Source: CAVSUR01 sp052143655
Lineage (GTDB): Bacteria; Actinomycetota; Actinomycetes; Streptosporangiales; Streptosporangiaceae
Reading direction: 5' to 3'
NCBI GenBank assembly: GCA_052143655.1
Contig: JBKQSL010000294.1
Coordinates: forward strand, 1-21,044
Length of the DNA: 21,044 nucleotides
Made by a program: the position numbers and the translations under genes. Below are positions 13,749-21,044 of this stretch, piece after piece (positions within the stretch are counted from its first letter, which is position 1; the number at the start of each line of letters is the position of its first letter). The notes under the pieces were generated by a model. It ran no database searches, was not told where the DNA came from, and worked only from the letters and a program-made list of their open reading frames with translations.

Positions 13749-15680
13749 TTGTCGTATGACGCACGATCGATCACGGTCCTCGAGGGCTTGGAAGCTGTCC
13801 GCAAGCGCCCAGGAATGTACATCGGCTCGACTGGCGAGCGGGGACTTCACCACCTCGTCCAAGAGGTAGTCGACAATGCGGTGGACGAGGCCCTGGCGGG
13901 CTACTGCGACCGCATCGACGTTACCCTACTGGCCGACGGCGGAGTCAGGGTGGCCGACAACGGCCGCGGCATCCCGGTGGACGAGCACCCGGTAGAGCAC
14001 CGCCCGGCGGTCGAGGTCGTGCTGACCACCCTGCACTCCGGCGGCAAGTTTGACGGCAAGTCCTATGCGGTCTCCGGCGGCCTGCACGGTGTGGGCGTGT
14101 CTGTGGTGAACGCGCTGGCCAAGCGGCTCACTGCGGAGATCCGCAGGGACGGCTTCACCTGGCGGCAGTCCTACCAGATGAGCCACCCGGTTGCCCCGCT
14201 AGAGCAGGGCGAGGCGACGGGCGAGACCGGCACGACGATCACGTTCTGGCCGGACGACACCATCTTCGAGACCACCGACTGGTCGTTCGAGACGCTGTCG
14301 CGGCGGCTGCAGGAGATGGCGTTCCTCAACCGCGGCCTCACGATCGTGCTCAGGGACGAGCGGACCGATCATGGTGAGGGCGAGCCGCGCTCGGTCCGCT
14401 ACCAGTACGACGGCGGCATCGCGGACTTCGTCCGCTACATCAACGCGACCAAGGAGCCGGTGCACGAGTCGGTCATCGAGTTCGGTGACGAGGCGCCGGG
14501 CATCGCGGTCGAGATCGCCATGCAGTGGACCGGCGCGTTCGCCGAGTCCGTGCACACGTTCGCCAACACGATCAACACCGCCGAGGGCGGCACCCACGAG
14601 GAGGGCTTCCGCGCCGCGCTGACCAACACGGTCAACCGGTACGCGCGGGAGCAGAAGCTGATCCGGGAGAAGGACGAGAGCCTCACCGGCGACGACGTGC
14701 GCGAGGGCCTGACCGCGATCATCCACGTCAAGCTCGCCGAGCCGCAGTTCGAGGGCCAGACGAAGACCAAGCTCGGCAACACCGAGGCCAAGTCGTTCGT
14801 GCAGCGGGTGTGCAACGACCACCTGCGGGCCTGGTTCGAGCGCAACCCCGGGGACGCCAAGTCGATCGTGATCAAGGCGACCCAGGCGGCACGCGCCCGG
14901 ATCGCCGCCCGGCAGGCCCGCGACCTGACCCGCAAGAACCTTCTCGGCTCCACCTCGCTGCCCGGCAAGCTGGCCGACTGCCAGTCCGGTGACCCGGAGA
15001 AGTGCGAGATCTACGTGGTCGAGGGCGACTCGGCTGGCGGCTCGGCCAAGGGCGGCCGGGATCCCATGTTCCAGGCCATCTTGCCGATCCGCGGCAAGAT
15101 CCTGAACGTTGAGAAGGCACGGATCGACCGGGTCCTCAAGAACAACGAGGTCCAGGCCATGATCACGGCGCTGGGCACCGGCATCCACGACGAGTTCGAC
15201 ATCGCGAAGCTGCGTTATTACAAGATCATCCTGATGGCGGATGCCGACGTGGACGGGCAGCACATCACCACGCTGCTGCTCACGCTGCTGTTCAGGTTCA
15301 TGAAGCCGCTGATCGAGGCGGGAAATGTCTACCTGGCCCAGCCGCCGCTCTACAAGATCAAGTGGGACGGCCGGGTCAAGCCCAGCTACGCCTACTCCGA
15401 CCGGGAGCGGGACGCGGTCATCGAGGCCGGAATCGCCGGCGGCCGCAGGGATCCGCGGTCACGGGACGCGGTGCAGCGGTTCAAGGGCCTCGGCGAGATG
15501 AACGCGACCGAGCTGTGGGACACCACGATGGACCCCGCGCGCCGGGTGCTGCGGCTGATCACCGTGGATGACGCCGCCCAGGCGGACGAGCTGTTCAGCG
15601 TGCTGATGGGCGAGGACGTGGAGGCGCGGCGGGCCTTCATCCAGCGCAACGCCAAGGACGTCAGGTTCCTCGACATCTGA
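13749..15680 (+). CDS. gyrB: DNA gyrase subunit B
   Basis: GyrB supplies the ATPase and part of the DNA-cleavage core of gyrase, which introduces negative supercoils. The 643-residue length fits the short form without the proteobacterial insertion. The GHKL ATP site shows EVVDNAVDEAL (E39, N43), NGRGIPVDEHP and GGLHGVGVSVVNAL. The TOPRIM domain has VEGDSAGGSAKGGRDP (E425) and ADADVDGQH (D498, D500, D502). The end has QRFKGLGEMNATELWDTTMD. The start is TTG 13749, supported by AGGAGGAG at 13733-13740 with 8-nt spacing and by the immediate SYDARSITVLEGLEAVRKRP. gyrA follows 39 nt downstream. Confidence 0.98.
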   Translation: MSYDARSITVLEGLEAVRKRPGMYIGSTGERGLHHLVQEVVDNAVDEALAGYCDRIDVTLLADGGVRVADNGRGIPVDEHPVEHRPAVEVVLTTLHSGGKFDGKSYAVSGGLHGVGVSVVNALAKRLTAEIRRDGFTWRQSYQMSHPVAPLEQGEATGETGTTITFWPDDTIFETTDWSFETLSRRLQEMAFLNRGLTIVLRDERTDHGEGEPRSVRYQYDGGIADFVRYINATKEPVHESVIEFGDEAPGIAVEIAMQWTGAFAESVHTFANTINTAEGGTHEEGFRAALTNTVNRYAREQKLIREKDESLTGDDVREGLTAIIHVKLAEPQFEGQTKTKLGNTEAKSFVQRVCNDHLRAWFERNPGDAKSIVIKATQAARARIAARQARDLTRKNLLGSTSLPGKLADCQSGDPEKCEIYVVEGDSAGGSAKGGRDPMFQAILPIRGKILNVEKARIDRVLKNNEVQAMITALGTGIHDEFDIAKLRYYKIILMADADVDGQHITTLLLTLLFRFMKPLIEAGNVYLAQPPLYKIKWDGRVKPSYAYSDRERDAVIEAGIAGGRRDPRSRDAVQRFKGLGEMNATELWDTTMDPARRVLRLITVDDAAQADELFSVLMGEDVEARRAFIQRNAKDVRFLDI

Positions 15681-15695
15681 GCGCCCTGAGCGCCC
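15678..15695 (+). repeat. 9-bp tandem duplication spanning the gyrB stop codon
   Basis: TGAGCGCCC occurs twice back to back (15678-15686, 15687-15695). The first TGA is the gyrB stop and the second is in frame three codons later, so the duplication creates a backup stop. It may be a slippage product. Confidence 0.75.
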
Positions 15696-15719
15696 CCGAA
15701 GTTACCGAAAGGCCAGGAA

Positions 15720-18413
15720 GTGACTGAGCTGGACACGGGTGCCCCGGCTGGCGGTGATCGCACCGAGCCGGTCGACATCCAGGTCGAGATGCAGCGCAGC
15801 TATATCGACTACGCGATGTCGGTCATCGTCGGCCGGGCGCTGCCAGACGTGCGTGACGGGCTCAAGCCGGTGCACACCCGCATCCTGTACGCGATGTACG
15901 ACGGGGGCTACCGGCCCGATCGCGGCTTCTCCAAGTGCGCCCGCGTCGTCGGTGACGTCATGGGCCAGTACCACCCGCATGGCGATGCCGCCATCTACGA
16001 CGCGCTGGTCCGGATGGCGCAGCCGTGGGCCATGCGGATGCCGCTGATCGACAGCGAGGGCAACTTCGGCTCGCCTGGCAACGACCCGGCGGCCGCGATG
16101 CGGTACACCGAGTGCCGCCTCGCCCCGCTGGCGATGGAGATGCTGCGGGACATCGACAAGGAAACCGTCGATTTCCGCCCCAACTACGACGGCCGCTCCG
16201 CCGAGCCGGTCGTGCTGCCGGCCCGGTTCCCCAACCTGCTGGTCAACGGCTCCGAGGGCATCGCGGTCGGGATGGCGACCAAGGTCCCGCCGCACAACCT
16301 GCGGGAAGTCGCCGACGGCGTCCAGTGGTACCTGGAGAACTTCGACGCCACGGACACCGAGCTGCTCGACGCGCTGATGGTGCGGATCAAGGGCCCGGAC
16401 TTCCCCACTCGCGGGCTGATCGTCGGCCGCCGTGGCATCCAGGACGCCTACCGCACCGGCCGCGGGTCGATCACCATGCGCGCGGTCGTGGAGGTGGAAG
16501 AGGACCGCCGGGGCCGCGCCTGCCTGGTCGTCACCGAGCTGCCGTTCCAGGTTAACCCGGACAACCTGGCGCTCAAGATCGCCGAGCTGGTCAAGGACGG
16601 CCGGGTCGGCGGCATCGCGGACGTGCGGGACGAGTCCAGCGGCCGCACCGGCCAGCGGCTGGTCATCGTCCTCAAGCGCGACGCGGTCGCTAAGGTCGTG
16701 CTGAACAACCTGCACAAGCACACCCAGCTGCAGGACACTTTCGGCGCGAACATGCTGGCGCTGGTCGACGGTGTGCCGCGGACCCTCCGGCTGGACCAGC
16801 TGATCCGGTACTGGGTCACCCACCAGATCAGCGTCATCGTCCGGCGCACTCGCTTCCTGCTGCGCAAGGCGCAGGAGCGGGCGCACATCCTGTCCGCGCT
16901 GCTGAAAGCCATCGACCAGATCGACGCGGTGATCGCGCTGATCCGAGCCAGCGAGTCCGCCGCGGCCGCGCAGCGGGGCCTGATGGATCTGCTGGACATC
17001 GACGAGATCCAGGCCCGGGCGATCCTGGACATGCAGCTGCGCAAGCTCGCCGCGCTGGAGCGCCAGCAGCTCGTCGACGAGCACGAGGAGCTGATGGCGC
17101 AGATCGCTGGGTACGAGGCGATCCTGGCCTCGCCGGAGCGGCAGCGGCAGCTGATCTCGGAAGAGCTCGCCGAGATCGTCGCCAGGTTCGGCGACGACCG
17201 CCGCACCGAGATCATCGCCTACGACGGCGACATGACCGAGGCGGACCTGATCGCCGAGGAGGATGTGGTCGTCACCATCACCCGTGGCGGCTACGCCAAG
17301 CGCACCAGGACCGACCTGTACCGGGCGCAGCGCCGCGGCGGCAAGGGCGTGCGCGGTGCCCAGCTGCGCACCGACGACATCGTCGAGCACTTCTTCGTCA
17401 CCACCACGCACAACTGGATCCTGTTCTTCACCAACAAGGGCCGGGTCTACCGGGCGAAGGCCTACGAGCTGCCGGACGCCGGCCGGGACGCGCGCGGCCA
17501 GCACGTCGCGAACCTGCTGGCGTTCCAGCCGGACGAGCGGATCGCCGAGGTCCTCGCGCTGGCCGACTACCAGGTGGCCCCCTATCTCGTGCTGGCCACC
17601 TCGTCCGGGCTGGTCAAGAAGTCCCGGCTGGCCGACTTCGACTCGCCGCGCTCGGGCGGCATCATCGCGATCAACCTGCGCGAGGACGACGAGGTGATCG
17701 CGGCCCGGCTGGTGTCTCCGGACCAGGACCTGCTGCTGATTAGCCGCAACGCCCAGGCGATCCGGTTCCGGGCGAGCGACGAGACGCTGCGGCCGATGGG
17801 CCGTGCCACCTCCGGCGTTATCGGCATGCGGTTCACCGACGGCGACGAGCTGCTGGGCATGCACGTGGTCGCCGAGGACGCTGACGTGCTGGTAGCGACC
17901 GAGGGCGGCTTCGCCAAGCGCACGCCGGTTGATCAGTACCCGGTTCAGGGACGCGGCGGCCAGGGAGTCCGCACGGCTAAAATTGTCGAGGCCCGGGGCG
18001 GCCTGGTCGGTGCGCTGATGGTCTTCCCCGACGACGAGGTGTTCGCGATCACCTCCGCTGGAGGGGTCATCCGCACCTCCGCCGCCGAGATCAAGCAGTC
18101 CGGCCGGCAGACGATGGGTGTCCGGCTGGTGAACCTGGGCGAAGGCCAGACGCTGGTCGCGATTGCCCGGAACGCCGAGTCCAATGACCCGGTTCACGGC
18201 ACTGTGGATGATTCCGGTCCCGATCCGGCGGGAAGTGCTGCCGGTGAGGAAGATGAGCCAGCTGCTGGAGCGGCCGACTCCGGTACGGGTTCCGCCGGGC
18301 CAGCAGCAGCGGGCGCCGCGGTCGCGGCGCAGGAGACAGCCAGCCCTGACAGCCCAGTTGACGTCAGCCGGAGGCCGGACGCGACGACGACTAGCGAGCC
18401 GGGAGTGACGTAA
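15720..18413 (+). CDS. gyrA: DNA gyrase subunit A
   Basis: GyrA cuts, passes and wraps DNA with GyrB. GTG 15720 gives 897 residues, with GAAAGG (15707-15712) 7 nt upstream. The winged-helix region has QYHPHGDAAIYDALVRMAQP; the catalytic tyrosine is Y129 in AAMRYTECRL. With this start, numbering coincides with M. tuberculosis GyrA: the quinolone-determining positions are A90, A91 and D94. The C-terminal beta-pinwheel has the GyrA box QRRGGKGV from residue 537 and a related YPVQGRGGQGVRTAKI later. After about residue 826 an Ala/Gly/Asp/Glu-rich tail of 71 residues extends the protein beyond the usual pinwheel. The DUF3566 gene starts 2 nt after the stop codon. Confidence 0.98.
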   Translation: MTELDTGAPAGGDRTEPVDIQVEMQRSYIDYAMSVIVGRALPDVRDGLKPVHTRILYAMYDGGYRPDRGFSKCARVVGDVMGQYHPHGDAAIYDALVRMAQPWAMRMPLIDSEGNFGSPGNDPAAAMRYTECRLAPLAMEMLRDIDKETVDFRPNYDGRSAEPVVLPARFPNLLVNGSEGIAVGMATKVPPHNLREVADGVQWYLENFDATDTELLDALMVRIKGPDFPTRGLIVGRRGIQDAYRTGRGSITMRAVVEVEEDRRGRACLVVTELPFQVNPDNLALKIAELVKDGRVGGIADVRDESSGRTGQRLVIVLKRDAVAKVVLNNLHKHTQLQDTFGANMLALVDGVPRTLRLDQLIRYWVTHQISVIVRRTRFLLRKAQERAHILSALLKAIDQIDAVIALIRASESAAAAQRGLMDLLDIDEIQARAILDMQLRKLAALERQQLVDEHEELMAQIAGYEAILASPERQRQLISEELAEIVARFGDDRRTEIIAYDGDMTEADLIAEEDVVVTITRGGYAKRTRTDLYRAQRRGGKGVRGAQLRTDDIVEHFFVTTTHNWILFFTNKGRVYRAKAYELPDAGRDARGQHVANLLAFQPDERIAEVLALADYQVAPYLVLATSSGLVKKSRLADFDSPRSGGIIAINLREDDEVIAARLVSPDQDLLLISRNAQAIRFRASDETLRPMGRATSGVIGMRFTDGDELLGMHVVAEDADVLVATEGGFAKRTPVDQYPVQGRGGQGVRTAKIVEARGGLVGALMVFPDDEVFAITSAGGVIRTSAAEIKQSGRQTMGVRLVNLGEGQTLVAIARNAESNDPVHGTVDDSGPDPAGSAAGEEDEPAAGAADSGTGSAGPAAAGAAVAAQETASPDSPVDVSRRPDATTTSEPGVT

Positions 18414-18415
18414 CC

Positions 18416-19441
18416 ATGACGGGCAGTCCCGCAAGGAAGCCCGCCGACGATTCAGGCACTGCACCGGGCCGCAAAACGCAACGTGGCGGAGGTTTGGGGC
18501 GTCTTAAAAGTAGCGCCGCGGACGAGACCAGGGATTTTGTGGAACCTGGACCGCCATCTGCGGATAGCCTCAAGGCAGGAAGCGTAGCTCTGGAGGAGGA
18601 CGGGGTGGATCAGCGCGTGGAGACACCGACGTGGCTGGAGGGGGACACGGGTGCCTCCGTGCCGCAGGCCGATAATCCCGCCAAGGACTCTCCTGCCAGC
18701 GACTCTACTGCTCAGGTAGGCCCCCCGCTCAGCGACACACCGGCCGATTACGCGGCCGGCACGCCAGGTCGGCCGGACGCTGACCCGCACTCCCCGGAGA
18801 TGGCCCCGCCCATGACGTCCGCGCACCCGCCGATGCCGGCGGACCCCGGCGCCAGCCCGAACGGCGCCTACGGCGCGGTCCCGCCCGGCCCCGCCGCCGA
18901 GATGCGGATGGCCGACCCGTTCGCCGCGCCGCAGCCGGAGCCGCGCGGGCCGGTCGGCAGCATCACCGCCCCGTTCGCGGCGCTGAAGCTGCGCAGCCGC
19001 AAGCCGCCCAAGTCCGAGCAGGGCACCGGGTTCGGCGCTCCGCAGTACCAGCAGTCCAGCGCGCCCGCACCGACCCGCCGGGCGCAGCTTGTGCTGTCCC
19101 GGATCGAGCCATGGTCGGTCATGAAGCTCAGCTTCATGATCTCGCTGGTCGGCTGGGTGGTCCTGTTCGTGGTCGTCGCCATCCTCTACTACGCCCTGTC
19201 CAAGCTGGGCGTCTTCCATTCGATCGAGTCGACTGTGGGCCAGGTGACCTCCAGCAAGGGCAGTGCGGGCACCAACGCCGCCAAGTGGTTCGCGGCCTCC
19301 CGGATCCTCGGCTACACGATGCTCGTCGGCGCGATCAACGTGGTCCTCATCACGGCCATATCGACCATCGGCGCGGTGGTCTACAACCTGCTCACGCACG
19401 TCTCCGGCGGGGTCGAGGTCACGCTGAAGGAGACTGATTGA
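18416..19441 (+). CDS. DUF3566 transmembrane protein
   Basis: This matches the actinobacterial DUF3566 family, encoded just after gyrA (for example Rv0007 in M. tuberculosis); its function is not established. The conserved part is the C-terminal ~115 residues: AQLVLSRIEPWSVMKLSF, TM1 (about 240-262), an outside loop beginning SKLGVFHSIESTVGQV, TM2 (about 297-326) and a short GGVEVTLKETD end. The first ~220 residues are Pro/Ala/Gly/Asp-rich, low complexity and presumably cytoplasmic and disordered. ATG 18416 has GGGAG about 11 nt upstream within the gyrA end. The gene is probably co-transcribed with gyrA. Confidence 0.9.
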   Translation: MTGSPARKPADDSGTAPGRKTQRGGGLGRLKSSAADETRDFVEPGPPSADSLKAGSVALEEDGVDQRVETPTWLEGDTGASVPQADNPAKDSPASDSTAQVGPPLSDTPADYAAGTPGRPDADPHSPEMAPPMTSAHPPMPADPGASPNGAYGAVPPGPAAEMRMADPFAAPQPEPRGPVGSITAPFAALKLRSRKPPKSEQGTGFGAPQYQQSSAPAPTRRAQLVLSRIEPWSVMKLSFMISLVGWVVLFVVVAILYYALSKLGVFHSIESTVGQVTSSKGSAGTNAAKWFAASRILGYTMLVGAINVVLITAISTIGAVVYNLLTHVSGGVEVTLKETD

Positions 19442-19468
19442 CCTTCGGGTCGCCGTTTGCGGTAACCT
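19438..19468 (+). promoter_or_regulatory. putative tRNA-Ile promoter overlapping the DUF3566 stop
   Basis: TTGACC (19438-19443) contains the TGA stop codon of the preceding gene. TAACCT (19463-19468) follows after 19 nt, with ACCTAT (19465-19470) as an alternative -10. Either would start transcription about 25-30 nt before the tRNA. Confidence 0.5.
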
Positions 19469-19501
19469 ATCCCGGCGTGCCCAGCGATCCGCTGGGCCAG
19501 C

Positions 19502-19575
19502 GGGCCTGTAGCTCAGCCGGTTAGAGCGCTTCCCTGATAAGGAAGAGGTCAGAGGTTCAAGTCCTCTCAGGCCCA
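19502..19575 (+). tRNA. tRNA-Ile (anticodon GAU)
   Basis: A full cloverleaf is visible: acceptor GGGCCTG / CAGGCCC, D-arm GCTC-AGCCGGTTA-GAGC, anticodon arm CTTCC-CTGATAA-GGAAG with GAT at the anticodon, variable loop AGGTC, and T-arm AGAGG-TTCAAGT-CCTCT. The discriminator base is A at 19575; the following CCC means the 3' CCA is not encoded. tRNA-Ile after gyrA is standard in actinobacteria. Its 3' half is a likely integration target for the element remnant that follows. Confidence 0.97.
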
Positions 19576-19643
19576 CCCAGGTCACAGCCCGAGTGGTCAT
19601 TGGCTAGCCCCACGGACAACTAGCGGAACAGGCCACCGCACCG

Positions 19644-19661
19644 GCCCGGCACAGGCCGGGC
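19644..19661. other. short GC hairpin after the tRNA
   Basis: GCCCGGC-ACAG-GCCGGGC forms a perfect 7-bp stem with a 4-nt loop. It lies between the tRNA and the stronger terminator hairpin. No T-run follows. Confidence 0.5.
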
Positions 19662-19685
19662 ACGCGGTTCCGGCACCAGATGCGG

Positions 19686-19720
19686 CAGACCCCCCGGAGG
19701 CCCAATCTCCGAGGGGTCTG
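19686..19720 (+). terminator. strong intrinsic-type terminator hairpin
   Basis: CAGACCCC-C-CGGAG (19686-19699) pairs with CTCCG-A-GGGGTCTG (19707-19720), leaving one C-A mismatch in a 14-position stem and a 7-nt loop. A T-rich TCTCTGTTGT follows on the plus strand, so it most likely stops transcripts from tRNA-Ile. It also lies just past the 3' end of the integrase remnant on the opposite strand. Confidence 0.8.
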
Positions 19721-19739
19721 TCTCTGTTGTGGGGCTGGA

Positions 19740-20223
19740 TCAGGCGGCCTCGTCCTCCCTGCCGCTCCCCCGGCCTCTGGGGCCTCGTAGGCGTGCAGTC
19801 GGCTGACCGCCTCGTTCATAGCGTTGAGCACGTCGGCCCGGTCCCGGGCGAACAGGTGTAACGGCGATGTTCTTGGTGGTCTCGACCCGGCTGTGTCCCA
19901 TCTGGTGGGCTACCTGCATGTCGGAGGCGCCGGACGCGATGAGCAGCGAGGCGCAGACGTGCCGCAGCTCGTGCGCGGTGTAGGCGACGATGCCGTCCTT
20001 GTCGGCCGCGGTGCAGCCCTGGCGAGCTTGAGGTACTTGCGCCACATCGCATAGCCGAGGTAGCCGCCGCGCTCCCCCGCAGCCCGGTGAACGCGAGCAC
20101 CATTGCCACGTCGCCCAGGCCTGGCTTGAAGTGATCAAGCGCCCCGGCCGGCCGCAGAACCTGGGGAATGCTGGGGATGATGACCCGGCGGCGCAGCGAG
20201 CCACTCCAGCCGGTGCGCAATTC
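19740..20223 (-). pseudogene. tyrosine recombinase (integrase) remnant
   Basis: Fragments of one phage/ICE-type tyrosine recombinase catalytic domain appear in three minus-strand frames. First comes RRRVIIPSIPQVL...DVAMVLAFTGLR with the first catalytic Arg. Then GERGGYLGYAMWRKYLKLAR reads in a second frame, directly abutting GLR, so the roughly 100 residues normally between them are deleted. A third frame has AYTAHELRHVCASLLIASGA with the H-x-x-R motif, then QVAHQMGHSRVETTKNI. After NI the frame shifts again to HLFARDRADVLNAMNEAVSR. The bases expected to encode the nucleophilic Tyr (NIYGHLF in relatives) read GCCGTTA, so the Tyr codon is lost. No functional product is possible. The gene's 3' end faces tRNA-Ile, the usual orientation for tRNA-integrating elements. 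Confidence 0.85.
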
Positions 20224-20295
20224 CAGCGCCGGGTTCGACGGGATTTGTCATGTCAAGTCGGCAAGAAACTTTGTTCCTACCAGGGCAGGCGGAGG

Positions 20296-20880
20296 TCAGG
20301 TGTGGGGGTAGGCGTCCCGCAGCTCGTGCCGCTGGCCGGGCATCACCAGGTCGCTGACCTGCACCGGCCGCCCGGCCGCGTCGTAGGCGGTGACGATCAC
20401 GCTGAGCAGCGGCGCGTCCGGGCCGACGTGCAGCAGGGCGGATTCCTCGCCGGAGGGGTGGCGGGCGGTGATCTGCTCGACGGCGTGGTCGAGGCGGATC
20501 TTCTTACGAGCCAGCAGATGGGCGCGCAGGCTCTCGCCCAGCAGGTCGGCCGACGCCAGGTCGGTACCGGCGGCGATCTCCAGCGGCAGCCAGGCCGTGG
20601 CCAGCTCCACCGGCTCGCCGTCCTCGGTCAGCAGCCGCTGCCGGGCGAACGCCCGCGCGCCTGCGGTGAGCTGCAGCAGCGCGGTCACATGCGGGGGAGC
20701 GAGCCGGATCCCGGCCTGCACCAGCTCACCGTCAAGCTGCGCCTCGGTGACGTCCAGCACGCCGTGCGCGGGCCGGGTCCGCTCGACGCCGGCGAGCGCG
20801 GGCTTGCCGCGCACCAGGCTGCCCTTGCCCTGCTGGGTCTCGATCCACCCGTCCTGGCGCAGCGCCGACAGCGACCGGAC
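20296..20880 (-). pseudogene. GntR/HutC-type regulator with intact UTRA domain but truncated DNA-binding domain
   Basis: The C-terminal part is a UTRA ligand-binding domain, as in HutC-subfamily GntR regulators: LTAGARAFARQRLLTEDGEP, ATAWLPLEIAAGTDLA, and LLSVIVTAYDAAGRPVQVSD near the end. Upstream in the same frame only the second half of the winged helix-turn-helix remains (VRSLSALRQDGWIETQQGKG). Beyond it the sequence no longer resembles a GntR N terminus, there is no in-frame start codon, and a stop appears near 20980. The only usable start is GTG 20814, giving a 172-residue UTRA-only protein if expressed. GntR regulators (KorSA-like) are common in actinomycete integrative elements. Two TGCTTGA copies (20899-20905, 20924-20930) lie in the junction. 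Confidence 0.75.
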
Positions 20881-21000
20881 GTCCTGTGGCGCTATGACTG
20901 CTTGAATCTGCCGTCTTACTTGATGCTTGACACCCTGGACCTTTGCGCGGCACCCGCTCGCAGGGCGGCGCTTCCGCTATCCGGTTCCTCCAGGCACAAC

Positions 21001-21044
21001 TCACCTGCCTGAAGTGGCGGCGGGATCCAAGATGGTTACCTTCG
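21001..21044 (-). CDS. possible 3' end of a gene entering from the right edge
   Basis: The minus-strand frame KVTILDPAATSGR ends in TGA at 21001-21003 and continues beyond the window. The stop overlaps a GTG as GTGA, a common coupling arrangement, though the frame that GTG opens (beginning SCAWRNRIAE) runs out of frame with the regulator remnant. Only 13 residues are visible; no family can be named and it may be chance. Confidence 0.2.
   Translation of the reverse strand, partial: KVTILDPAATSGR

Noticed and set aside
14199..15263. Long antisense frame within gyrB
   Set aside because: Same cause: third-position GC bias leaves few stops on the opposite strand; no recognisable protein.
15702..18464. 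A 920-codon open frame antisense to gyrA
   Set aside because: It is the mirror of gyrA codon usage in GC-rich DNA, has no family motif, and gyrA is unmistakable on the other strand.
1..21044. CRISPR arrays or intact insertion sequences
   Set aside because: No regularly spaced repeat-spacer array, no transposase and no terminal inverted repeats were seen; only short tandem repeats and the integrase remnant.

Overview
The window is the chromosomal replication-origin neighbourhood of a very GC-rich actinobacterium. Three things point there: the gene order, the actinobacterial form of the proteins (ParA and ParB, mycobacterial/streptomycete-like GyrA, a DUF3566 protein after gyrA), and frequent GTG/TTG starts. 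The genus cannot be fixed from sequence alone.

Left of the origin the genes are on the minus strand, reading away from dnaA: rpmH, rnpA, yidD, yidC, khpB (jag), rsmG, parA, parB. This is the classic set for ribosomal protein L34, RNase P protein, membrane insertion, an RNA-binding KH/R3H protein, 16S rRNA methylation and chromosome segregation. Two perfect parS sites are present, one past the 3' end of parB and one inside the parA reading frame. A PLP-dependent threonine-aldolase-like gene (plus strand) converges on parB at the left edge. Right of the origin the genes are on the plus strand: dnaA, the dnaA-dnaN intergenic region (putative oriC), dnaN, recF, a DUF721/DciA-family gene, gyrB, gyrA, a DUF3566 membrane protein and tRNA-Ile(GAU).

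Immediately after tRNA-Ile the conserved block ends. What follows looks like the wreck of an integrated element: a strong terminator hairpin, a tyrosine-recombinase pseudogene (three reading frames, internal deletion, catalytic Tyr codon lost), and a GntR/HutC-type regulator whose UTRA domain is intact but whose helix-turn-helix has lost its front half and start codon. A tRNA 3' end, an integrase facing it and a GntR regulator are the usual parts of actinomycete integrative elements.

I found no convincing new multi-gene system. The observations most worth checking are the DnaA-box-poor origin, with boxes on both sides of dnaA; the 627-nt palindrome-containing gap between parA and parB; the 21-bp in-frame repeats in khpB; GyrA with Ala at both 90 and 91; and the decayed tRNA-Ile element.
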